Of a DNA stretch of 64,000 nt, positions 21,847-30,808 are shown one piece after another. Within the stretch, counting starts at the first letter, position 1. Each line of letters starts with the position of its first letter. The stretch is taken from NCBI RefSeq assembly GCF_963678635.1, contig NC_087066.1, forward strand, positions 5,733,954 through 5,797,953, written 5' to 3'. The position numbers and the translations under genes were made by a program. Under the pieces are notes generated by a model. That model was not told the origin of the DNA. It searched no databases and worked only from the letters and a program-made list of their open reading frames with translations. The stretch is from Symsagittifera roscoffensis. Its lineage: Eukaryota > Xenacoelomorpha > Acoela > Convolutidae.

Positions 21847-23660
21847 TGGCGCAGTCAACAACTGATTCGAACCTGAGGGGAATACCCGCCTTTTGGCCGA
21901 ACCACACGGTAGAACCCCCCACCCAATGGAACAATTGGATAGACCAATTCCATTTGGCCATTATCGCGAAGGAAAATCTAGACTTAGATAACCTCAAAGA
22001 ACCAATGGAAGGGGAGACGACGTTACCGATCCTAGAAGGTGCCCAGGAGTCAGAAACTGACCAACAGAGGAAAGCCAGGGAGGCCAGGAATAAAGAAACA
22101 ATGCGAGTTTACGAACACGCTGAAGAGAAAAGACTAGCAGAAGAAAAAAGGAAATTCGGAGGAATGAGGTGATATGAGGCCGATAAAAAAGTAAGGTCAA
22201 TCCTATACTTGGCCTTAGGAGCGGAAGGCAAAAGAGTTTTCGCCCAGAAACATCCAAGGGTAAAAATCCTAGGAATCTCATTCAAGGAATTTTACGAAAT
22301 GCTAGAATTGGCTTTTATCAAACCAACCAACATAACATTTGAATGATACAAACTATTGAGCAGGAAACAAAAGGATAGAGAATCCTATGAACAATTTTGG
22401 GGCGCGTTATCAGATTTGGCGAGATCATGTGAAATTGGAATTAATGCAGAACAGGAGTGGATCAGAGACGTATTTATTTTTAACATGAAAAACTGCGACT
22501 TACAACGTAGACTACTTTCGGAAACTCTCAATCCATTGGATGCACTAAACCAAGCAATAATTGACGAAAAAGGCTACTATAACCACCTCAAACTGACCAG
22601 TATGACTAGATCTTTCAACACGACAGGAAATAGTGGGAGAGGGTATAAAAACTTCAACAACGTAAAAAAGGAACCAAGCTTGAACGTAGAAAGATCAAAT
22701 ACTTGTATGAAATGCGGGAATGCGTTTACCAAGGGTCATCTGAATGTGTGTCCGGCGAAAGAAATCGTGTGTAATATTTGTAAATATAAAGGACATTTTG
22801 GAAGACTTTGTAAATCGAAAGGAAGAAAACCCGCGGTAAATATTGTAGATGAAGCTGTAAATAGTCAGAATTGTTCATATTCCCCAGAAGATCTTCAGAT
22901 GAGAAGCGAAGAAAATTTTTGCGGAGTGATTAACGCTTGGACCGAAGAGGGGATAAGTGATAACGATGACTATTCCGTTCTCAACATTAGAACAATCTAC
23001 GATACCAATGGTTTGGAAACCAAGAAACTTTTCAACATCGGTTTGGGAGACGACGCGATAGTCAACTTGAACATTCCAGTGGATTCGGCAAGCCCAGTAA
23101 GCTTCCTGAAACAAAATGTACTTCACGAATTGAAACTGAGAAATCCACAGTTGAAGATTCAGCCAGTTGAGAAGAAAACTAGGGAACTATACTACGGATT
23201 CACTAACGACACAATCAACATCATCGGGAAAGTGGTAGTGAGGTTACAATCCAATGGATGGACCGCGGACGAAACCCCATTTTTTATCACTTCTGGACAT
23301 GAGAGGAACATCCTGGGTAACGACAATCTCCCGAAAATTGGAATAGAGATAGCCCAACGACAGCCTCTACTACCCGTCAACAACATATCACGCCCAGAGT
23401 TGTGTAAGTTAAATAATTATTCAGACACGACCCTTAATCTGTATCATAGGTACAAAGGGCTATTTAACAGAGTGGGGAAAATACCATCGGACAGAAAAGT
23501 TACTCATTTCCATTCCCCATTCAAACCTATCCAAACCAAAGGTAGAAGAGTTCCCTTACATCTACTCGATAACGTAAAAACGGAACTAAATAGAATGGAA
23601 AAAGAGGGGCATATCATAAAATTGAACAAATGCGATGAAGATTGTTTTTATAAGCCCAAT
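21846..23660 (+). pseudogene. gag and protease of the gypsy element, two in-frame TGA
   Basis: One reading frame from the ATG at 21846 through TGA at 22170-22172 and TGA at 22344-22346 to about 23660. The gag part has FWP, IIAKE, SRKQKDRESYEQFW and VFIFNMKN. A nucleocapsid part has a cysteine-rich C-x2-C region near 22707 and a canonical zinc knuckle CNICKYKGHFGRLC near 22770. Protease follows with DSASP (the catalytic D-S/T-G/A) near 23080 and NILGNDNL near 23310, the conserved hydrophobic-G motif. After that the frame enters the N-terminus of RT (EKEGHI) and is lost to a frameshift around 23640-23660. Gag, protease and pol were thus one frame originally. Confidence 0.9.
21847..21859 (+). 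other. Primer-binding site, probably tRNA-Ser
   Basis: TGGCGCAGTC immediately follows the LTR. The complement GACTGCGCCA is the 3' end of tRNA-Ser used by insect 297/17.6-type elements (established knowledge). The A that ends the LTR and the first bases of this site form the ATG of the gag frame. Confidence 0.75.
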
Positions 23661-25948
23661 TGTGATTACAAGAAAAAAAGACGGTAGCATCAAGTTGGCA
23701 TTAGATTCGAAACTATTAAATAATCAGATATTCAAGAACAAGTACCAGATGCCAAACATACATGAACTGATCGATAATATTGCTCTTCAACTGTCAAGGA
23801 AAGAGTCAGGGGAAGTTTGGTTTAGTAATCTAGATCTAAAGAACGCATACAGCCAACTACAATTATGCACAGACACTAGCAAACAGTGTAATTTTAGTAT
23901 CGTGGGGGGGCGAAACCACTGGAACCTATAGGTTTTTAACTGGATTTTACGGATTGGGCGATATGCCAAACGAATTCCAGAGGGTAATGGATTCCTTATT
24001 GAAAGACATTCCTTTAACCAATTGTTATATCGACGACATTTTAATAGCTTCGAAAGGTTCTTTAAATGAACACAAAGCGATACTAACAAACATTTTAAAC
24101 ATTTTGGACAACAAGAATATGGCGGTAAAATGGGAGAAATGTGCATTCTTCCAAAAAGAAATAGAGTGGCTAGGTTTCAAGATATCAAAATCGGGCGTGA
24201 AACCATTGGTGGGAAAGTCAGATTCGATTAAAAACCTACCAAACCCCAAAAACATATCTGAACTTAGGTCTTTCTTTGGATCGATCAATCAGTATATGAA
24301 ATTCGTCCCGAATTTGTCCGCTCTAAGTTCCCCCCTACGATCACTTCTTGTGAAGAAATCAGTCTACCAATGGAATGACGAACATACTAAAGCATTTGAA
24401 GAACTAAAACAACAGATAGTGAAGATAACAGAGAACAACCACTTCGACATAAAAAGGATGTCAAGACTAAAGACAGACGCTTCCCATAACGGCTTAGGAG
24501 CTACCCTAGAACAATGGAATGGAGAAAATTGGGTAACAATAGCATTCGCCTCCCGATTTTTAAACAACCACGAAAGTAAATATTCTACAAACGAACTTGA
24601 ATTGTTGGGAGTAGTCTGGGCTACAGAACATTTTAAAAATTACTTGTATGGTGCCGAATTTGAAATTGTGACGGACCATAAGGCATTATTATCAGCATTA
24701 AATGCAAACCAGAGCAACAAAACTATGCATAGCAGATTAACCCGTTGGGTAAATCGACTGTTACCATTTAATTTTAAGATCAAACACATTCCGGGAAAAG
24801 AAATGGGATTTACAGATTTATTGTCGAGACTACCTTCAGGTAAAACACTCCCTATATCACACTACGATAGCGAATTTGTAGTGGCGACAGTACAAAAGAT
24901 TGTAGAAAACCTCTCTGTAAATAACGATTGTAAAAAGAACAATTGTAAAAAGAACGAAGTGTATAATCCATTGGATGTAAATACGATTAGTAACTTGGAT
25001 TGTAATAATCCAATGGGTGGAAAGAAAGATTTATCGCAAAGCATCCAACGGTCGTTCTTCTCGAATATTCTGAATTACGTAAACGACACTATCAGAATTT
25101 GTAATTCCAATCACTCGCGTTCAGAGTCTTGCACAAGCGGTTGTGTTCCTTTAAATTTATCAAAATTTGATTTCAATTATTTTTACTTATCAGACAAAAT
25201 TTTTTTATTCTTTCTTGCCCAATCAGTATTATTAATCAATCAGTCATTAAATTCAGATCAGAAAAAACAGTTACAAGAATTTATTACATCGGTCAACTTG
25301 TTAAAAATTTCCCTCAGGGCAGAAAAGAAAGGAATTTTCTTGAATTTTAATAACGACATAATGTCAGACCTACACAAGACACTGTTGGCCAAATACAAGG
25401 GAGATCTCAGATTGCCAGACAACCCGTTATCACTCTCAGATCATTGTTCGAATAAGCTGATTAAACTCATGACGGACGAAGATAAAATCCTCAAGGAAGT
25501 AAAGAAGGCGGTACACGAAGGCAAACCATTGGACAAATTCGGAGCCTACTTAAAGAACTTCCAGAGGGATATACATGTGAAAGAAGGGCTGTTATTCAAT
25601 GATAACAAACTGATAGTGCCGGCTGCATTACGATCACCTTTCTTGTCACTCCTTCACGAGACTCATCCAGGGCAGTTTGGGATGAAAGCCTTGGCAGAAA
25701 ACATTTGGTGGCCACACCTATACAGAGAGATATACCATCATGGAAAGAATTGCACTCAGTGTATAATGGCCGGTAAGAACCTAAAAGTGTTACTAGGGAC
25801 GAACAAGACTGAGAAATTACCGAATCTGACCGAACCAAATGAAGAAGTAGATTTAGACTTGCTGGCCCATTGGACAGGAGTTGGTGTAACGCAAAATACC
25901 TTTTGTTATGCATTGATCGCTTTTCAAAGTTTCCGTCTGCGAAGGTAG
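23635..25948 (+). pseudogene. Reverse transcriptase, RNase H and integrase zinc domain of the gypsy element
   Basis: RT motifs ISPIVITRKKDGS, LALDSKLLN, FSNLDLKNAYSQ (first catalytic Asp) run to about 23910, where the frame changes at a run of seven G. They continue with GDMPNEFQRVMD and YIDDILIASKG (catalytic DD) and WLGFKIS. RNase H follows at about 24460-24830 (TDASHNGLGATLEQW, STNELELLGVVWA, TDHKALLSALN), with D, E and D in place. After a linker of about 230 residues rich in Asn and Lys comes the integrase zinc-binding part (LLHETHPGQFGMKAL, WWPHLYREI, CTQCIMAGKN; the H-H-C-C motif), and the frame is lost again near 25870. Confidence 0.92.
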
Positions 25949-26733
25949 TAAACAACACCTCGACTTCTTCAATTTTAACCTTCATGACAGATTACTGCCA
26001 TCTTCACGGATTTCCAAAGTCCATTAGAGCCGACCATGGGTCATGTTTTACTTCGTTTGATTTTAGAAACTTCTGTGAGAAGAACAACATTAATTTAATT
26101 CTATGTACGGTTGGCGATCATAGATCCAATGGAGTAGTAGAAAGACTCATTTACACGGTCAAAGCTAAGCTTCTGGCAATGTCGTTCAACGATCCAAAAC
26201 CATCTTTAAATACGGCTATTGATAAAATTATTTGGAACATACGCTCGACGAAACAATCATCCATTGGATGCTCTCCTTTCTCAAAACATTTTAATAGATC
26301 TCCCAATACGTTCTGGAAATCTTTGGTCTCTCACGCAATTAGTTTAGATAAGGATAAATCAATCTTAACGAAGGACAGAGCACAGGACTGGGGGGGCAAT
26401 GACGCGTTCGAAGATGGCTACCTGGAAGACAGAACAATTGAGGAGAGAGGCTATGAGAGCGACCCTGCTGACAAAATAGATAGAAATCTTCAGCGAGCCC
26501 CACTGTCTAATCCTTTCAGCCAAGGAGGTAACTGGTTTAGGAAAACAGTTAACAGGAGGGAAGAGAACCTTATTTTAAACCACTGGGGAGTAAACCTTTG
26601 TCAGACACGAGACATACGGTCACATTAGATAACGGACATGTGATAAGAAAATCTGACTTAGCTTTTAACAAAACGAAAAAGAAACTCCCCTTCCAAGAGA
26701 CGAGACTCAAATACAGGAGGCCCTTCGATGACT
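25870..26733 (+). pseudogene. Integrase catalytic core and C-terminus of the gypsy element
   Basis: The first catalytic Asp is in the preceding frame (EVDLDLLAHWTG, near 25855). This frame holds CIDRFSKFPSAK, IRADHGSCFTS with the second Asp, and SNGVVERLIYTVKAK with the Glu, so the DDE triad is complete apart from a frameshift at about 25870-25885. A second frame change near 26560-26600 leads into HTVTLDNGHVIRKSDL, the C-terminal domain typical of retroelement integrases. It ends at TAA (26731-26733), overlapping the start of the next ORF. Confidence 0.88.
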
Positions 26734-27510
26734 AATACACCAACGGATGGAAATTCAAGCAAAAAGAGGAGAACATTCATCACGACCTCGAAAGGTTCAA
26801 AATTCGACTTTAATAATCTAGATTCGTCGTTAGTGTTAGACCTTTGGGATAAAGTCATTGACGACTACTTGGGTACGGAAGCGGAAACTGTATATAATAC
26901 ACCGACTGTTAACCTTCATAGTGATTTAGATCAACCAAGGAGTACCGTAACAAGCCAGACAAATACGCAGACAACAATCATTTTACCAACGGGAACAGTT
27001 GACGACTCAATTCGAGTGGATAGTTCTCCGGAGAAGTCAGTGGAAACATCAAAGAGCCCGATACCCGCAAAACTTCGTGTAAGAAGAAATCCAGGCCCCC
27101 CGAAATTCTATGGCGATAGACGGTTTATCGACCAAGTGACGGTCGGTACGGAGACAATTAGTGCAGTAGACTCCGATGACGAACCGCTTATTACGTTTTC
27201 CGGTGCAAAGAGTCCAAAACAAAATCCTTCATTCTGTACGACGTCCCCCTCGGATTATCTTACACCCATTGATGAGATCCCACGTCACACGATTTTGGTT
27301 GCTGAAACCACACAAGACGATCTCTCAACACCTTCCTCTCAGGCGACAAGGACCGTATGGGTATCGCCACCATTGGTAGAAGTGACCAGTAATACTCAGG
27401 ATGACATCGATAGCGACATATCCTCGGGCATCGATACCGATGTAAGAATAGAGGCAGATAATTTCCATACTAGATACAACTCTACGGTCTCAAACTCTGA
27501 AAACTTTTAA
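26728..27510 (+). CDS. Third ORF of the gypsy element, unknown function
   Basis: An uninterrupted 260-codon ORF in the position of env in errantiviruses. Its ATG overlaps the pol stop in ATGACTAA. There is no signal peptide, no transmembrane segment and no furin-like site, so it is not a recognisable envelope. It is hydrophilic, rich in Ser, Thr, Asp and Pro, with a basic-proline patch RVRRNPGPPKFYGDRR about residues 113-128 that recalls post-integrase tails of gypsy pol proteins. It may be a detached C-terminal extension of pol or a separate accessory protein. It is notable that it is open while gag and pol are broken. Confidence 0.65.
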   Translation: MTNTPTDGNSSKKRRTFITTSKGSKFDFNNLDSSLVLDLWDKVIDDYLGTEAETVYNTPTVNLHSDLDQPRSTVTSQTNTQTTIILPTGTVDDSIRVDSSPEKSVETSKSPIPAKLRVRRNPGPPKFYGDRRFIDQVTVGTETISAVDSDDEPLITFSGAKSPKQNPSFCTTSPSDYLTPIDEIPRHTILVAETTQDDLSTPSSQATRTVWVSPPLVEVTSNTQDDIDSDISSGIDTDVRIEADNFHTRYNSTVSNSENF

Positions 27511-27879
27511 GCGGTGGTAATACGACATGTTACGTATTTGATTTAACTTTTATCCATTGGATACCCAGAATTTTTTTTATTTACTTAGTTAGTGAGTTAG
27601 TTAGTTTGCTTTAATTGTACAAATGCTACATAACCCCAATTGTACATATCATTTTGTACATTCAGTGTTGATATCTGTGTAAACCTGTAAGTAGCCTGTA
27701 TATATTACCATATAATTACCTCCACTGTAATTTGTACTCTCTGTAAAAATCCATTGGTGCTAAATGCGGTTACGTTTTGTTTCTTCTTTGGCCCTGGTGG
27801 AGCGAGGGGAGATGGAGTATATGTGTGATATTGGCTACATCGTTGAGCGGGCAGATATTAATTTTTGTGCACTGGGGAA
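27511..27879 (+). other. 3' internal non-coding part with polypurine tract
   Basis: AT-rich leader to the 3' LTR. A purine-rich GGAGCGAGGGGAGATGGAG lies near 27796, and a short GGGGAA (27874-27879) stands directly before the LTR in the usual place of the plus-strand primer. Confidence 0.6.
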
Positions 27880-28092
27880 TGTTGTGATTCAGTATTTTTA
27901 GTATGTTATAACCTTGACCTCTATTATCTAATTACGTACCAGTCAATGTTAACTCTACGAAGTCCAGTGGACTTCGACTCACTAGTTGCTCTTTTTAGAT
28001 TACAGTCAGTTTTAATTCAACCAATACTTTTATTCTCTTTTAACCTTAGTTAGATACAATAGTTACCAGTGGTACATCTTAACTCTTTATTA
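27880..28092 (+). repeat. 3' LTR of the gypsy element
   Basis: Same 213 bases as 21634-21846, one difference seen; followed by the ACCCT target duplication. Confidence 0.95.
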
Positions 28093-28097
28093 ACCCT

Positions 28098-29495
28098 AGA
28101 ATTTTTCTAAGGGGGCTTTGTCGCCAAAACATGCTAATTTTGAGAGGGGGGTATTACGTTTTGGTCAAAATTTTTCTTGAAGAGCTCAGAATATCAATTA
28201 GGTCGAACTTCAAAAAGTAGTAGTCAAAATTTTCGAAGTTTTTCGAAAATCCGCCCCACTTGATAAAATCCTAGATCCACCCTGCTCTGTACACAGCCAA
28301 TTACAATGAGTTCAATGTTTTATTGAAAGGTTGTACCGAAAACATTCATAGTTAGTTTTAGCGGAAAGCTTTCAAAGGTTAATTTTTTTTTCGGAAATTT
28401 TAGAAAGAAATTGCGAACTGCAACAAAAGTAGAGTAAGAGGAAAAGGTGTAGACAATCAGTCCAAAAATTTTGATGAAAGAAGAAACTTCAAATGCCGAA
28501 ACTCAACACTAGCAACACAAGATATTTTAGATAAACGTAATCATTCAATAACGATCTGTTACATTTCACCAAAAACAAAGTAAGATGAGTTTTTTGACAG
28601 GACTAATTTCAATAAACACTTACTTCAAAATTGATATCAATGCTAGCAAAGCACAAGGGAGAGAACTCAATTAACAGTAGCGAACGCTGAAACTAAATTT
28701 TATGTAAAATTTGACTGCTTCTTCACAAAAATATGGAAACATAAAAGCCACAATTGATTTACCATTGGTAATTCTGATTGTGCAGTTGAGGTTAGTCTAT
28801 ATGGCGTTAATGACCAGCATGGTGTGTTAGATAAGGAAAAAACCACCGTCAGAAACCCTGTCAAAACAAATGGAAAAGCAGTGTTTAAAAAAAAAAAAAA
28901 ACGTTCAAATTGCACAAATTGATAACTGAAACATGAAAAAAATATTGATAACTGAAATACGAGACTGATTTTTGATGCAAAAATAGTTTGTCTGATAGAA
29001 AATATAAAATCACCTTAGAGAACATTTTGCCCGAGAAAAAATCATACAAAGAGAAAACCAAATTAGTTATTAAAATAAATAAAAAAAAAAGAGAGCGCGA
29101 ACCATTGTGAATTTCGGAACTTACATCAGAACACCAAAGAATCCAAGCTGCTGCTGAATAGTCAAACCCAAAAGTTAAAAAAAATCATAATAATAGAGCA
29201 CGAGAAAAATTGTCATGAAAACAATTTTCATGCCAAAAATAGCGAGAATTAATTTTTTTGCAATTTCTGTGCCCGCTCAGATCTCCTAACGAAAATAATT
29301 TTAATCCAAATCCGTAAGTTAATAAGAGATATTTCTCGGCAAATAAATCAGTCAATAGATTAATTTCGGCATTTTTCTATTCATCAGAACATCATATAAT
29401 TTTTTATCATCAGCTCGTTTTTGGTACAAATCGGCGCAAGCTAGCCACAAGAACCGGTCGGTAATGTCCTGAAACAAATTGCTCTTTTTTGGCGG
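28098..29495. other. SSWC-1 intron, nothing recognised
   Basis: AT-rich sequence between two retroelements; no exon signal. Confidence 0.5.
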
Positions 29496-29579
29496 TCAGC
29501 CTTAATCAAGGCTGAACCAAATTAGAACCAAAAAACAGTTAAAAGAGAATATAACCCCCGTTTTTAGTATATTAAAACA

Positions 29580-29667
29580 TGGACAAGTGGGGGACTCGAA
29601 CCTACGTCAACTGTTATGTCACACTTATAATCGGCGTTAGCTTGGGCCACTCGGCCAACTGTGCTTG
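29580..29667 (-). other. tRNA-like segment with RNA polymerase III A and B boxes
   Basis: On the minus strand TGGCCGAGTGG fits the A-box consensus exactly and GGTTCGAGTCC fits the B box exactly, about 45 bases apart, with CTTGTCCA at the end and TTTT a few bases beyond. The type I-like long-variable-arm spacing and GGCCGAG resemble tRNA-Ser or tRNA-Leu. The acceptor stem pairs only partly (ACAAG with CTTGT, with extra bases before the D arm) and the T stem has mismatches, so it is not a good functional tRNA. Confidence 0.6.
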
Positions 29668-29681
29668 TTTTTAAATGCAAT

Positions 29682-29740
29682 TATACTCTGCTTTATATGC
29701 ATCTATACTCTGTTTTATATGCATCTATACTCTACATTTG
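29682..29740 (-). promoter_or_regulatory. 22-bp direct repeats with TATAAA, possible LTR promoter
   Basis: Two full units and one partial unit of a 22-bp sequence; on the minus strand each full unit contains GCATATAAA. Located 20-80 bases upstream of the tRNA-like segment, where the U3 promoter of the LTR would lie. Confidence 0.4.
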
Positions 29741-29750
29741 CGTTGCAACA

Positions 29751-30808
29751 TCCTCCCCCCTGAAGAAGGAAGAACCGAAGCGAGCTTAACGGTCGGCCGA
29801 GTGACTTCACGGGTTGCGGTCTTAACAAGGGCAACCGTCCTGTCCGTAGTTTTGCTTGACGAGTCGATCGAGAGGGTATTAACGACGCGGGCTATCGGGC
29901 TCAATCACCCACACTAGATCGCCCGTCTTAAGAGTGAAGTCAGATTGAGTGTGCCACTTGACAAGCTTATTCAGCGAGGGAACATATTCGCGAAGCCAAC
30001 GAGACCAAATCGCGTTAGCATATGGCTGCGGTCGCACGTACTTTTTTTTGTGATCGAAGTGCTCCCCGGGTAAAAGCGAAGGAAAGCTTGTGGCATGTTG
30101 TCCAAGCAAAAATTTTTTTGGGGTTAACGCTTCGAACACACGTGAATCAGTACTAACGGGAGTGATTGGCCTCGAATTCAAAGCCTGCTCAATTAAGCAG
30201 AGTGTTGTTCCTAACACCTCTTCGATGACTCGCCTACTGCCTAGTATATCGTAAAGCACGCGCTTCACGCTTCGGACGAGACGCTCCCAGGAGCCGCCTT
30301 GATGGGGTGCGCCTGGCGGGTTAAATTTCCAAGTAACACCTTTGTGTGCAAAAATGGTCGGAGCCATGCCATTCCAGCTCTTGATGCAGGCAAGTAATTC
30401 CTTTTCCGCACCAACGAAGTTCGTGCCTTTATCCGACCAGATCGTGCTTGGTGTACCACGACGCGCAATGAACCTTTCAATGCCCATGACACAAGAACTG
30501 GTGTCCAGAGTTGGTACAATCTCAAGGTGTACAGTCCTGGTGGCGAGGCAAGTAAAAAGAAATCCCCTTCTTTTTTCGGTGCTTCTGCGAACCGGAACGT
30601 AAAGCGGTCTTAAGTAATCCACACCCGTATGATTAAAGGGTGGTTGCTTATATCCAGGACGTTCGACAGGTAAATCGAACTTAATCGGCTGGATGGTTTT
30701 TGCTTTGCGTTTACGGCATGTTACACATTGATTTTCGATAGACCGAAGTAGTCGACGCAACCCAAGTATTGCATATTTCTTATTTAGAACAAGCGCATGT
30801 AGTCTAGA
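29751..30808 (-). pseudogene. BEL/Pao integrase, 5'-truncated
   Basis: The minus-strand frame from about 30808 to a TAA at 29881-29879 encodes an integrase of the BEL/Pao type: LRRLLRSIENQCVTC (zinc part), HTGVDYLRPLYV with the first Asp, FTCLATRTVHLEIV, IWSDKGTNFVGAEKEL with the second Asp, PPGAPHQGGSWERLVRSVK with the Glu, and the BEL-typical C-terminus (LNSRPITP, SRWLREYVPSL, GDLVWVIEPDSPR). The TAA replaces a codon right after PRR; coding similarity goes on in a shifted frame (ALVKTATREVTRP, LPSSGG) to the polypurine tract. Protease, RT and RNase H are missing, so only the 3' end of the element was inserted or survives. It lies antisense in an SSWC-1 intron. Confidence 0.9.

Larger units (their letters stand above)
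21634..28092 (+). mobile_element. Ty3/gypsy LTR retrotransposon, full length, coding region broken
   Basis: Two 213-bp LTRs flank 6.0 kb with gag, protease, RT, RNase H, integrase in the Ty3/gypsy order and a third ORF after integrase. A 5-bp target duplication ACCCT stands at 21629-21633 and 28093-28097. The LTRs differ by one base as far as I could read (T versus A near position 15). The coding part has two in-frame TGA codons and at least four frame changes. It sits in the sense direction in the first large intron of SSWC-1. Confidence 0.95.
29496..29750 (-). repeat. LTR of a BEL/Pao element (right end clear, left end approximate)
   Basis: On the minus strand a polypurine tract GGGGGGAGGA (29760-29751) is followed by TGTTGCAACG, the usual BEL polypurine/LTR junction. 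Inside are 22-bp direct repeats (29682-29740) each with TATAAA on the minus strand, then a tRNA-like segment, then a perfect hairpin TCAGCCTT-AATC-AAGGCTGA (29496-29515). The far LTR end and the second LTR are not visible, so the left coordinate is a guess. Confidence 0.6.

Noticed and set aside
26728-27510. Envelope protein
   Set aside because: The ORF is in the right place but has no signal peptide, membrane anchor or cleavage site.
27865-28053. ORF of 62 codons in the 3' LTR
   Set aside because: LTR sequence; the same frame occurs in the 5' LTR.
29580-29667. Functional tRNA gene
   Set aside because: A and B boxes are exact but the acceptor and T stems do not pair well; kept as tRNA-like only.
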